From Leptospira ilyithenensis (GTDB lineage Bacteria > Spirochaetota > Leptospiria > Leptospirales > Leptospiraceae), in contig NZ_RQHV01000007.1 of NCBI RefSeq assembly GCF_004771005.1, positions 1 to 64,000 of the forward strand: a stretch of 64,000 bases of DNA, given 5' to 3'. Position numbers and translations under genes: made by a program. The notes under the pieces are model-generated. The model had not been told where the DNA came from. It made no database searches and saw only the letters and a program-made list of their open reading frames with translations. Shown here piece after piece: positions 9,268 to 18,108 of this stretch; positions within the stretch are counted from its first letter, which is position 1, and every line of letters begins with the position of its first letter.

Positions 9268-9620
9268 TGAAGAATCCTACTCCTAGAAATAAGAGATGAG
9301 TAAATTTCAAATCATAAAATGATTACCGAATGAAAAATTTTGCGCTTCGAATACCGTTATGGTCTGCAAACGAGCCGGTTCCGATGCTCGGGTGCTTTGG
9401 GTTTACTGTGATGGCTTGACGTTAGGCGGAAGATTTGATTGAAGGTTCCCCAATGGTTTGGAAATCTTGTCTCTTATGCGCTTTGATGTAAGTGCAAGTT
9501 GGAGTTACCCCTAAAAAGTGGTTTGTATACGAAATTCCACATGCCATCGATGTTAATCGTGATCCAAAGTATTTGGCAAGATAGCCAGCAAAGACTACCG
9601 TGACCGGCATCTTGACTGGA
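9268..9620. other. Gap of about 350 bp, only a doubtful small frame
   Basis: This interval separates the cyclase gene start from the end of the glutamate synthase-like gene. A minus-strand frame (9422-9655, up to 77 codons, overlapping the synthase stop) could encode a small peptide starting at an internal ATG (MPVTVVFAGYLAKYFG). It has no recognised motif and no strong ribosome binding site, so I do not call it a gene. No clear terminator or promoter was found. Confidence 0.4.
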
Positions 9621-11171
9621 TTACATTCTTCCCGGAAAATCGGTATAATCGGCAAACTTTGTAAAAGAGATCGGATCCCGCTTGTAACCGAGCAAATCTT
9701 CCAAAGGCTGATAACGGTTCATACCCATACTGATTTCTATATCTCTTCCTGTAAATTGCAAGGGATGTTCGTAACCGCAGGAATGTGCGAGAGATAGAAG
9801 TTCCTTGCGGAAACCTTGCAGATATTTGGTGGCACGTTTGCCTTTGATTTCAGGGTCGACTCCTCTTTGCAGCCACCAATTTTGAGTGGCAACTCCCGCC
9901 GGGCAATGATCCGTATGGCATTTTTGCGCCTGGATGCATCCGATCGACAACATGGCTTCCCGTGCAATATGAATCAAATCGCATCCCATTGCAATTGCAA
10001 CGACTGCGCGATCGGGAAAGCCCAATTTGCCCGAACCGATCCAAACGATATTCTGAGTTAGGTTGTGTTTTTGAAATAACGTATAAACTCTTTGAAATCC
10101 GATTTTGAATGGCAAGGAAACATGATCGGCATAAGTGAGAGGTGCTGCACCCGTTCCACCTTCCCCTCCGTCGATTGTGATAAAATCAGGACCTTTTCCC
10201 GTGGCTTGGATGACTTGTACAAGCTCTTCCCAAAATTCAATTTCACCTACTGCACTTTTGATTCCGACGGGAAGTCCGGTTGTATCCGCAACCTTTTCGA
10301 TGAATTCGACTAGCTCCGAAACATTTTTGAATTCGGAATGAGAATTGGGAGATATGCAATCTTTGCCTATTGCTACATGGCGGATTTTTGCAATTTCTGC
10401 GTTTACCTTTGCTGCAGGAAGAATTCCACCTTTACCCGGTTTGGCGCCTTGCGACAGTTTGATTTCGATCAGGCGGATATTTTTGTTTTTTTCTACTTTC
10501 TCTTTTGCCTTTGCCAAATCGAATTTTCCATTTTCATCTCTCGCTCCGAAATATCCGGTTCCGATCTGCCACATGATATCGGCACCTTGCAAATGATATT
10601 GGGAAAGTCCACCTTCGCCTGTGTTATGATAGGCGCCTGCATCTCTTGCACCCCGGTTCAATGCCATCACGGCATTTTTGCCAAGAGAGCCGAAAGACAT
10701 TGCCGAAATATTAATGATGGAATAAGGTCTGTAAGGAAATTTTCTTTTATGCCAAGCTCCGATCACCTTTAGGCTTGGAATACAAGAAGGATCTTTTCCT
10801 ACGATATGAGCCTTGGCTTCGGGAAAAGGAAAGGCATGATGTTTGATGATAGGATAACCCGGCTCGTACTGCAATTCCGTTGTACCGAATCCGAAGTTAT
10901 TGTTTTGTCCTTTTGCAGTAGCATAGATCCAACTGCGCTCTGTTCTATCAAAGGGCCTTTCTTCCTTGTCATTTGCAACCCAATACTGACGAAGTTCGGG
11001 ACCAATCTTTTCTAAAAAATATCTAAGATGGCCTACAATGGGAAAGTTGCGTTGAATTGTGTGTTTCTTTTGAGTTACATCTCTTACAAAAACGACTATG
11101 AAAAAACTAATACATACAATCCCAAAGGAGACCCAAGGGTTTGTAGAAATCCAATTTGTTATTTGATCCAT
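9621..11171 (-). CDS. FMN-binding glutamate synthase family protein
   Basis: The protein (516 residues) has one N-terminal membrane helix (WVSFGIVCISFFIVVFV) and then a TIM-barrel domain like the FMN/Fe-S synthase domain of glutamate synthase large subunits. Visible motifs are NISAMSFGSLGKNAV, GEGGLSQYH, IKLSQGAKPGKGG, DFITIDGGEGGTGAAP and a cysteine cluster CIQAQKCHTDHC, which fits the 3Fe-4S ligands. The amidotransferase and GXGXG C-terminal domains of full-length GltB are absent. Such stand-alone, membrane-tethered proteins are widespread; their substrate is not established, so the name describes the family rather than a proven glutamate synthase activity. Confidence 0.85.
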   Translation of the reverse strand: MDQITNWISTNPWVSFGIVCISFFIVVFVRDVTQKKHTIQRNFPIVGHLRYFLEKIGPELRQYWVANDKEERPFDRTERSWIYATAKGQNNNFGFGTTELQYEPGYPIIKHHAFPFPEAKAHIVGKDPSCIPSLKVIGAWHKRKFPYRPYSIINISAMSFGSLGKNAVMALNRGARDAGAYHNTGEGGLSQYHLQGADIMWQIGTGYFGARDENGKFDLAKAKEKVEKNKNIRLIEIKLSQGAKPGKGGILPAAKVNAEIAKIRHVAIGKDCISPNSHSEFKNVSELVEFIEKVADTTGLPVGIKSAVGEIEFWEELVQVIQATGKGPDFITIDGGEGGTGAAPLTYADHVSLPFKIGFQRVYTLFQKHNLTQNIVWIGSGKLGFPDRAVVAIAMGCDLIHIAREAMLSIGCIQAQKCHTDHCPAGVATQNWWLQRGVDPEIKGKRATKYLQGFRKELLSLAHSCGYEHPLQFTGRDIEISMGMNRYQPLEDLLGYKRDPISFTKFADYTDFPGRM

Positions 11172-11229
11172 GATACCGTCCGCGGGAGTATTAGACGAAA
11201 AGGATCATACAAAAGAAAAAAATGACAAG

Positions 11230-11631
11230 CTAAGATTGAAAAAACGAGGTAGCTTCGATCAGTTTTTCTTTGGTAAACGGTTTGAAAATATATCCGGATA
11301 ACAGATTGTTTTCCGAGGCACGTTTCGTATCAGCTTCATCCACGGAAGAACTGACCAGATAAATGCGAATGGGTTTCAGAATCTCTGCATGTATTTTTGC
11401 ATAAGCTTCCAAAAACTGCCATCCATCCATATAAGGCATATTGATATCCAAAAAGATAACATCGGGCAAAATTTCTTTGTTTTGTTTGGAAGCTTCAAAA
11501 AATTCAATGGCTTCTTCTCCGTCCGAAAAAGTTAAAATTTCTTCCGCAAGTTTGGAATTGGAGATGATTTTTTTAGTGGTAAATTGATAGATTTTATCAT
11601 CATCGATCAAACAGATTTTGATTTGACTCAT
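11230..11631 (-). CDS. Single-domain response regulator (CheY-like)
   Basis: The 133-residue protein is a receiver domain only. The acidic pocket is in CLIDDDKIYQ, the phospho-acceptor Asp in VIFLDINMPYMDGW, the conserved Ser/Thr in IYLVSSS and the Lys in FKPFTKEK. There is no output domain, so it acts by protein-protein contact or in a relay. The start codon follows directly after the stop of the PAS histidine kinase gene, so that kinase is almost certainly its phosphate donor. Confidence 0.9.
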   Translation of the reverse strand: MSQIKICLIDDDKIYQFTTKKIISNSKLAEEILTFSDGEEAIEFFEASKQNKEILPDVIFLDINMPYMDGWQFLEAYAKIHAEILKPIRIYLVSSSVDEADTKRASENNLLSGYIFKPFTKEKLIEATSFFQS

Positions 11632-13506
11632 TTATGCATTCACCTGGTTCAAAAAATGGAGTAGAAAGGTGGTTCCGTGACCAGGTTGGGAGCGGACTTC
11701 AATTTGGCCACCCATTGATTCGATTTGATATTTTGTCAGGAACAATCCCACGCCTCTTCCCGCTTTGCCTCTGTGAAATGTTTTTTTCAACTGGAAGATT
11801 TGTTTTCCATATCGCTCCAGATCAATCCCTGAGCCATTGTCAGTAAAACTAAGTGTTACGGATTTTCCGATACTGAAAGATTGAACTTGGATATAAGGGT
11901 TTTTTCCTGGCGCGGAGTATTTAAGCGAATTGCTTAAAAGATTGGTGAGAATGCTTTCCAGATAAAGTTTTGGAAAATAGATTTTGGGAGAAGAAGAAAA
12001 ATCATAATCGATTTCCGCATCCAGATTTTGAATTTCTCCTATCATCAGTTTTTGGACTCTTTCGAAACTGTCTTTGAAATCTAAAAGTTGCGGTTTGATT
12101 TCATGGTTTTGTTGGATGCGAAGTGCCGAGATTAAATCTTCAAGAGTGGATTCCAAATTTTCAGCCACAATCTTCAGATGGGAATGGTATTCCGTTTTTT
12201 CAATCGGATCTTCCGTTTCGTCGATAAGCCCAAGCAAAGTTCGCAGATTGCTGATTGGTGAACGCAGATTATGAGAAACGATCTGGTTGTAAGATTGAAG
12301 TTGTTTGTTTTGATTTGTCAAAGAATTCGTAACAGATGTTAGTTTTTCGTTGGTGAGTAATAATTTAAGTTCCGCTTTTTTTCTGGAATCAATATCAAAA
12401 ACCTGCGAGATAAAGTAAATAGGATTCCCTGTTTTGTCCCGGACTAAAGTAGCGGAAAGATGTCCCCAGAGAATATGGCCGTCTTTGTGGACATATCGTT
12501 TTTCCATTTCGAAAAAACTGGATTCATTCGCGATTACCTTCCGGCGTAATTTCATATTTGCTTCGAAGTCCGCAGAATGACTGACAGATTCGATTGTCAT
12601 ATTTTTCAGCTCTTCTTCGGAATGACCGATGAATTTGGAAAAAGCCAAATTGACTTCGAGGAATTTTCCTTCGATCGAAGTGATGGCGAGTCCCCCCACT
12701 GAAAAATGAAACGCTTCTCTGAATTTTTTTTCAGAGATTTCCTTTTCCAATTCCGCATTTTTTTGGGCGGTGACATCGTATAACGCACCATAAATGCGGG
12801 AAGGTTTGTCATTTAAAAATTCAACCTTGGCAAGTGCACGAACCCATTTGTGTTTTCCATTGGCAGAAACGAAAGGCAATGTTAAATCATATGGAAGGCC
12901 TTTTTCAACCGCAGTCATAAGGCTTTCCCGAACGATTTCGTCCCCGGGAGAAGGAAAAAAAGAAATACAAGTCTCGATCGGAGGAATATCGGGAGGTTCA
13001 ATTTCATGAATGTGAAATATCATTTCACTCCACATAGGTTTCATGGTAATCAAATCCAATTCCCAACCGCCTACCTTTGCCACGTTATTGGATTCACGGA
13101 GTAGTCTCTCCCGTTGGATCAGTTTTTCGCGTAGTTCTACTTGGTTGGAAACATCACGGGAAGAGGTATGGATTTTTACAGATTGGTTTTCATTGTTTTT
13201 TACAATTTGACTGAGAGTTTGTAACCAGACATACGACCCGTTCTTGTGCAAAAATCTATATTCTGTTAGATTGTCTGTTTCTCCCTTTAAAATGGGCAAA
13301 TGGGTCTCTTCCAGGATTCTTTTTCTATCTTCCGGATGAAAGAAATCGTATGCGTTTTTCCCTACCAGTTCGGAAGGAAGGTAACCAATGATTTTTTCGG
13401 AAGATGGGCTGACAAAGCTATATGTACCATCTTCAGTGTGGAGGCAAATTAGCTCCCGACTGATATTACTAAGAAGTTGATATATCTCGTAATCAGGTAC
13501 TAACAT
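11632..13506 (-). CDS. PAS-domain sensor histidine kinase
   Basis: This 624-residue protein has three successive PAS/PAC modules (about 8-130, 140-255, 265-380) recognisable by GYLPSELVGKNAYDFFHPED, HKNGSYVWLQT, KHKWVRALAKVEF and HKDGHILWGHLSA. A coiled linker leads to the dimerisation domain with the phospho-acceptor His in IVSHNLRSPISNL. The ATPase domain has the N-box LTNLLSNSLKYS, G1 FTDNGSGIDL and G2 GRGVGLFLTKY. There are no membrane helices, so it senses a cytosolic cue (redox, ligand or light; not determinable). A GGGAGA ribosome binding site precedes the ATG at 13506. It forms an operon with the CheY-like gene immediately downstream. Confidence 0.92.
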   Translation of the reverse strand: MLVPDYEIYQLLSNISRELICLHTEDGTYSFVSPSSEKIIGYLPSELVGKNAYDFFHPEDRKRILEETHLPILKGETDNLTEYRFLHKNGSYVWLQTLSQIVKNNENQSVKIHTSSRDVSNQVELREKLIQRERLLRESNNVAKVGGWELDLITMKPMWSEMIFHIHEIEPPDIPPIETCISFFPSPGDEIVRESLMTAVEKGLPYDLTLPFVSANGKHKWVRALAKVEFLNDKPSRIYGALYDVTAQKNAELEKEISEKKFREAFHFSVGGLAITSIEGKFLEVNLAFSKFIGHSEEELKNMTIESVSHSADFEANMKLRRKVIANESSFFEMEKRYVHKDGHILWGHLSATLVRDKTGNPIYFISQVFDIDSRKKAELKLLLTNEKLTSVTNSLTNQNKQLQSYNQIVSHNLRSPISNLRTLLGLIDETEDPIEKTEYHSHLKIVAENLESTLEDLISALRIQQNHEIKPQLLDFKDSFERVQKLMIGEIQNLDAEIDYDFSSSPKIYFPKLYLESILTNLLSNSLKYSAPGKNPYIQVQSFSIGKSVTLSFTDNGSGIDLERYGKQIFQLKKTFHRGKAGRGVGLFLTKYQIESMGGQIEVRSQPGHGTTFLLHFLNQVNA

Positions 13507-13680
13507 AGTTCTCCCTAAATTTGAATTTGGATTTAGGTTTGTCTATTCTTTCCATAAGTTAAAGTGCGAACTTTCAGAAATTTATTTCTAAAAAATAAAA
13601 AAAAAGGGGTCCAAAGACTCAAGTTTTTTTACCCATTTACGTAGTAGGCGGCCACCTAAATTAGTTTAAAGGATCACTCT

Positions 13681-14040
13681 ATGAGTATTAAAAATCTATC
13701 ATATATCATTCTGGATGGGAATTTAACCCAGGACCCGGAATTAAAACGAACAAACAATGGCAAAAATGTTACGAATTTCACAGTTGCTGTGAATCATTCC
13801 AACCATTTTGGAGAAGAAAAAGACGCAGATGATGTGTCTTTTTTTGAAGTAGAGGCGTGGGAAAAGCTGGGAGACAATTGTTCCGAATATCTAAAGAAAG
13901 GGAGCAAGGTCACCGTCATGGGAAATCTGAAACAGAACCGTTGGAAAACAAACGATGGAGAGAACCGATCCAAAGTAAAAGTGGTGGCATCCACCGTGCG
14001 GTTTGACAGTCAGAAAAAAAAAGAAGCCAAGGCGGCCTAA
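13681..14040 (+). CDS. ssb: Single-stranded DNA-binding protein
   Basis: The 119-residue product has the SSB OB-fold pattern: ILDGNLTQDPELKRTNNGKNV, FTVAVNH, SFFEVEAWEKLGDNCSEYLKKGSKVTVMGNLKQNRW and KVKVVASTVRFD. It should coat single-stranded DNA in replication and repair. It is shorter than typical SSB (about 150-180) and ends in a basic tail (QKKKEAKAA). It lacks the acidic DDDIPF-like tip that recruits partner proteins, so it may be an auxiliary SSB or may act without the usual tip contacts. An AAAGGA ribosome binding site precedes the ATG. A hairpin follows the stop. Confidence 0.88.
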   Translation: MSIKNLSYIILDGNLTQDPELKRTNNGKNVTNFTVAVNHSNHFGEEKDADDVSFFEVEAWEKLGDNCSEYLKKGSKVTVMGNLKQNRWKTNDGENRSKVKVVASTVRFDSQKKKEAKAA

Positions 14041-14051
14041 AAAGAGAGCGG

Positions 14052-14079
14052 TGTGCGAGTCATTTGTTTGACTCGCACA
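14052..14079. terminator. Hairpin between convergent ssb and lipoprotein genes
   Basis: TGTGCGAGTCA (14052-14062) and TGACTCGCACA (14069-14079) form a perfect 11-bp stem with a 6-nt loop. It sits 11 bp after the ssb stop and 9 bp before the stop of the convergent gene. The flanks are AT-rich but there is no long T run, so it could serve as a bidirectional terminator of moderate strength. Confidence 0.65.
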
Positions 14080-14087
14080 TTAGAATA

Positions 14088-15335
14088 TTATGGTGTATAG
14101 ATAGTCTTTTTTTTGTGTTTCGTATGGTTCGGTTTATCAAAAATACTTTCAGGATGTTCCGATGTCGCGTCTTTGGTTTTTTCCGATTCGGAATTTTCCT
14201 TAGGCAGAGTGGGTAGGATCTTTTTTTCCTCTTTGTCTTTCGCTTCTTCTACTACGGATTTTCCGTTTTTGATTATGGATTGGATTTTGAAAAACCGTGG
14301 AAAAGAAACCAGATTCCATTCTCTATAAAAATATTTGTTCCCATCGTAGTTCTGAGTTTGGTCTACAAATGCGTTGATAGTGCCTACTTTCTCCGACCCA
14401 TTAACAGTCGTTTTGGTTTCTTTGAAGACTGTGGGTGCAAAACCTGAACCGGGAAAGGAGCGGTTGCTTTTGATATTGGCCGGTTCTTGGGGAAGGCTGG
14501 AGTTCCGCGAATTGTTGAGAGCAAAAATCTTATCTTTGATGATCTTTTTCTCGGATTCCACTTCTTCCGCCGTTAGAGATTTGAATTTGCGAAAATCTCC
14601 TTCTTCATAGCTTCCTCGCAGAGATTCCAATTCGAGCCTGTTTCTTTCCGCAATATGACGAAATACGATCACCTTGTCTTTTTCGCAGTCCAAATTGATT
14701 TCATCGCATACACCTTCCAAGAACGGATTAACGTACGTTATTTCTAAAAATATACTGATGAATTCTCCTGCACTAGGAACTTTTTTCTGATCCAGTTCCA
14801 GGGCTTGGGGGATGGGAGAATCGTCCGAATAACGTCTCGGTTCGCTTTCCTTGTAGGATTTGCTTTCTTTGCCAAGGTCGGAGAGTTTGAATTTTTCCTG
14901 GGTTTCGCCGATGACGACTTTGTTTCTGACTTTTTCAATTTTGGTTTCGGTAACTTCGTAGGCTTGGAAATTCACCGGTTGAGCGGAGATTGTTTCGCCC
15001 TTATGGTTTTTCACAACGATTTTGTGCTCTAGTATGGTTCCGTTTTTGATTTCTTCAATGATATTGAGTCCGGAGTCTTTGAAATAAAGTTCCAATCGGA
15101 TGAACGGTTTGTTATTTTCCGAGTATTCCACGTTGACATAGGGGTCGGGAGATAATTGGACTTTTTTCGTGTCCTCGGAATCCGATTCCGCCTCCTCTTC
15201 TTTCGCAGCTTCCGCAGCGGTGATCATCTTCACCAAATTTAAGTTTATCTGTTCGGAGGGAACCTTGTAAACTATCGTCTTACAGTCCAATAACCAGAGT
15301 AAAACGAAAAGCGGAAGAATTTTGGCATATCTCAT
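14088..15335 (-). CDS. Putative lipoprotein of unknown function
   Basis: The 415-residue product starts with a short hydrophobic signal ending LWLLDC, a plausible spirochetal lipobox. A charged acidic segment follows (AAKEEEAESDSEDTKK) and then a soluble domain with several beta-like segments (VNVEYSENNKPFIRLELYF, ISAQPVNFQAYEV). A region with two cysteines (GVCDEINLDC) leads to a highly charged Lys/Glu/Ser tail. No enzymatic motif was recognised. It is convergent with ssb and appears to be transcribed alone. Confidence 0.6.
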   Translation of the reverse strand: MRYAKILPLFVLLWLLDCKTIVYKVPSEQINLNLVKMITAAEAAKEEEAESDSEDTKKVQLSPDPYVNVEYSENNKPFIRLELYFKDSGLNIIEEIKNGTILEHKIVVKNHKGETISAQPVNFQAYEVTETKIEKVRNKVVIGETQEKFKLSDLGKESKSYKESEPRRYSDDSPIPQALELDQKKVPSAGEFISIFLEITYVNPFLEGVCDEINLDCEKDKVIVFRHIAERNRLELESLRGSYEEGDFRKFKSLTAEEVESEKKIIKDKIFALNNSRNSSLPQEPANIKSNRSFPGSGFAPTVFKETKTTVNGSEKVGTINAFVDQTQNYDGNKYFYREWNLVSFPRFFKIQSIIKNGKSVVEEAKDKEEKKILPTLPKENSESEKTKDATSEHPESIFDKPNHTKHKKKTIYTP

Positions 15336-15486
15336 AGTTTCATTATCGGTAATGACTCGGTATGAGGCAAATATCTTTCTCTTGTTTTTAGGGAGGGATT
15401 TTGTTCGGGAAAACTGCCGGGAGCTCCCGATTCGGGAACAAGAAGAAAATCAATTCCTTCTTGTTTGTGAAATCATTTGATACTTT

Positions 15487-15987
15487 TTAGAGCGCGAATC
15501 CGGGAGGAAGAGCAGGACCTTCCGCTTCCGTTCTTTCTACCAGAGTTCCGTTTTCTTTTTGGAAAAGTTTGCCTGGTTTTTCAGCAAAAGCAAAGAAGGT
15601 TACTTTTCCTTTATTCCCTTCCGCTTCGATCATCATTTCTTTTCCCCATTTCGTATAAGTCAAACGCAAGGATCCTCCGTTCTCACGGAATTCTTTTACT
15701 AACTTTCCTTCAAAGTCATATTCTGCGGCAGCGATCGGGTTGCTGTCTGTCCAGAATTCAATCAAATTGAAAAGAACCAGGTCAAGGAAACTGGCAAATC
15801 CGTAGACCCAGAAGAACGGGATGTACATTAAAATCGTACGAACCAATTTTGCAACAAAACCCGATCCGACATTGATTCCCGCGTGGAAGCCGTACATGGT
15901 TTTAAGAACACCGAATTTACCAAAACAATTTGCGAAAGATCCGAAAGAGAACATTAAAATGCTTAAAATTACAAGTAGCTTTTTCAT
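15487..15987 (-). CDS. DUF3332-like membrane/lipoprotein
   Basis: The 166-residue protein has a signal peptide (MKKLLVILSILMFSFGSFANC) with a Cys at position 21, then CFGKFGVLKTMYGFHAGINV. One hydrophobic hairpin (LVRTILMYIPFFWVYGFASFLDLVLFNLIEFWT) is followed by SNPIAAAEYDFEGKLVKEF and a polar C-terminal domain. This pattern fits the DUF3332 family, small exported proteins of unknown function. The start is the ATG at 15987. It is divergent from the MBOAT gene. Confidence 0.75.
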   Translation of the reverse strand: MKKLLVILSILMFSFGSFANCFGKFGVLKTMYGFHAGINVGSGFVAKLVRTILMYIPFFWVYGFASFLDLVLFNLIEFWTDSNPIAAAEYDFEGKLVKEFRENGGSLRLTYTKWGKEMMIEAEGNKGKVTFFAFAEKPGKLFQKENGTLVERTEAEGPALPPGFAL

Positions 15988-16112
15988 TCATTTACCTCAA
16001 GAATTTGTGATTTTTAGAAGATTCTTGCGAAAGGGAATGAGATTAGCAAGCCGAAATGATTGACGTGTATCTTTTTTCTGAGTGAATCGTTTGAGTATTA
16101 GGAAAATTCTTT

Positions 16113-17606
16113 TTGATCTTCTCCGACTTCGAATATTTCATCTTTTTTCTATTTGTCTTTTTGACAGTCTGGTATCTTTTTCCCGCTGTTTTCAAAGATC
16201 CTTCAAAAGAAACCCGCATCCTACATATATTTTTGCTGATCGCCAGTTATTTTTTCTATATGTCCTGGGACTACCGGTTCGGGGCTTTGATTTTACTTTC
16301 CACTTTTATCGATTATTTCGTGGGATGGAAATTGGGAAAAACGGAAAACCGAAAGTTCAGACTCTTCTATTTATATTTCAGTCTTATCACCAATCTTGTT
16401 TTCATTTTAGGGTTTTTTAAGTATTATAACTTTCTGGCAAGTTCTACCAACTCGATTTGGACTCCTCTTTTCGGAAAAGAGGCGTTGCCTATTTTAAATA
16501 TCATTCTTCCCGCAGGGATTTCCTTTTTCACATTTCAATCTTTGAGTTATACGATTGATGTATATAGAAAAGAAATCAAACCTGAGTTGGATTTTATCAA
16601 GTTTTCCCTATTTGTAAGTTTTTTCCCCCAATTGGTTGCAGGTCCCATCGTCACTGCAAAAACATTTATCCCTCAGCTTTACGAAGAGAAAAAATTTTCA
16701 GACATTCCCTTTCGGATAGCGATTCGTTTTTTTATATTAGGTTATTTTAAAAAAGCGGTTTTGTCCGATCAAATTGCTCCTACAATCGAGGCGATTTTCG
16801 GAAATCCTGCAGGCCACCATACATCTGCTTTGTGGATTGGAGCTGTACTCGGAGGAGTGCAAGTGTATTTGGATTTCAGCGGTTACTCCGATATGGCGAT
16901 CGGCAGCGCTTTGTTACTCGGTTATAAGCTGCCTATCAATTTCAATTTGCCTTTCATTGCAACTTCCGTCTCAGGGTTTTGGAGACGTTGGCATATGACG
17001 TTGAATGCCTGGCTTCGTGATTACGTTTATTTTACAATGGGGGGAAGCAGGGTTGGTGCCGCGAGACGAAAGCTCAATCTTTGGTTCACCATGTTTGTCA
17101 GCGGGGTTTGGCATGGAGCGAATTGGACCTATGTTTTCTGGGGATCTCTGAACGGAGTTTTTTACGTAATCGAAGAATTTTATCATGATTTTTTCCCTGT
17201 GAAAAAAGACGCAAAAGCGGAGCCGAAAAAAGGTTCTGCTTTAAAATTAAAAATTTTAAAATGGATTCAACCTCTCCAATGGGTTTTGCAGAATAGTTTA
17301 ACAAACATTGCATTCTTTGTAGGGGCGGTATTTTTCCGTTCATTGACTTGGGATGCTTCTTGGATTCATATCAAGGGATTGTTTTTTTTCCAAGAGGGGA
17401 CGATTCGTCCTTATATGTGGAAAGATTTCGCCTGGATTGTCGGCTTACTTGCGGTGGGTCACGTGATCGGGCATTGGATTTTTGAAAAAGGAAGGGGAAA
17501 GAACATCCCCAGAACTTTGGAATTTTGCTTTTATCCTGTAATTGTGCTCATTCTTTGCCTGGCCACTCCGGAAAATTCAGTTCCTTTTATATACTTCCAG
17601 TTTTAG
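16113..17606 (+). CDS. MBOAT-family O-acyltransferase (AlgI-like)
   Basis: This is a polytopic protein of 497 residues starting at TTG (16113), with an AGGA ribosome binding site about 11 bp upstream. It has the AlgI/DltB family signatures: LPAGISFFTFQSLSYTIDVYR, FFPQLVAGPIV, DFSGYSDMAIG, GFWRRWHMTLNAWLRDYVYF and the catalytic-His segment SGVWHGANWTYVFWG. Such enzymes move acyl groups (often acetyl) onto exported polysaccharides or lipids, normally with a GDSL/SGNH partner. No partner gene is adjacent, so the acceptor remains unknown. It is complete at the usual family length. Confidence 0.9.
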   Translation: MIFSDFEYFIFFLFVFLTVWYLFPAVFKDPSKETRILHIFLLIASYFFYMSWDYRFGALILLSTFIDYFVGWKLGKTENRKFRLFYLYFSLITNLVFILGFFKYYNFLASSTNSIWTPLFGKEALPILNIILPAGISFFTFQSLSYTIDVYRKEIKPELDFIKFSLFVSFFPQLVAGPIVTAKTFIPQLYEEKKFSDIPFRIAIRFFILGYFKKAVLSDQIAPTIEAIFGNPAGHHTSALWIGAVLGGVQVYLDFSGYSDMAIGSALLLGYKLPINFNLPFIATSVSGFWRRWHMTLNAWLRDYVYFTMGGSRVGAARRKLNLWFTMFVSGVWHGANWTYVFWGSLNGVFYVIEEFYHDFFPVKKDAKAEPKKGSALKLKILKWIQPLQWVLQNSLTNIAFFVGAVFFRSLTWDASWIHIKGLFFFQEGTIRPYMWKDFAWIVGLLAVGHVIGHWIFEKGRGKNIPRTLEFCFYPVIVLILCLATPENSVPFIYFQF

Positions 17607-17656
17607 ATAATGGCTTTTTTCGTTTTCACGAAATCACTGTCTTTTACATTGTTTCC

Positions 17657-18007
17657 ATGGGTAGCGAAAGCGAGCGCAGACTTCCAAGGATCTCTCCGAG
17701 AGAATTTCGTGATTTCGAAGTTCAATTGGATTTAGAAGGGATCACTCTTACCGGAAAACTAGGCAATATTTCCGAGGAAGGGCTTTGTTATCTGGGCGAA
17801 GACGATATGCTTTCCGATGAATTGGATAATGTCGTAATCGGGACCATTCTCTGGTCTCTGGGCAACAAACGTATGTTTTTTGAAGGCAAAATCGTTTGGA
17901 CCCAAACAGCTGTCATCCGAGGGGTTCAATACTTTCTGGCAGGGATTCAGTTTTCGGAAAAATTAAACCTAACGGATTCAATGCTTGCCCGTAGCTTGGA
18001 AATTTAG
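17657..18007 (+). CDS. PilZ-domain protein (predicted c-di-GMP receptor)
   Basis: The frame is open from 17525, overlapping the MBOAT end, but the likely start is the ATG at 17657 (MGSESERRLPRIS), giving 116 residues. The two c-di-GMP-binding motifs are present: RRLPR (RxxxR type), then after about 25 residues GNISEEG (NxSxxG). A six-stranded barrel pattern follows, with MFFEGKIVWTQ and YFLAGIQFSE. It is a single-domain receptor, so it probably acts by binding a partner when c-di-GMP is high. The partner might be the upstream acyltransferase, since some PilZ proteins control exopolysaccharide enzymes (inference). Confidence 0.8.
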   Translation: MGSESERRLPRISPREFRDFEVQLDLEGITLTGKLGNISEEGLCYLGEDDMLSDELDNVVIGTILWSLGNKRMFFEGKIVWTQTAVIRGVQYFLAGIQFSEKLNLTDSMLARSLEI

Positions 18008-18108
18008 CAAGTGTCCTTTCGAAAACTTCCTTTTATCGTTCCAATCATTTCCCATTTTCATTGCAAAACCGTGGAAAAGCACAATTCCAAAAAAACAGAG
18101 GCGTCTTT

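Noticed and set aside
9422..9655. 77-codon minus-strand frame after the glutamate synthase-like gene
   Set aside because: It overlaps the end of that gene, has no clear ribosome binding site and no motif; recorded only as doubtful in the gap entry.
15439..15463. CAAGAAG/CTTCTTG hairpin after the DUF3332-like gene
   Set aside because: The stem is only 7 bp with low GC and lacks a clear T run on the relevant strand, so it is too weak to call a terminator.
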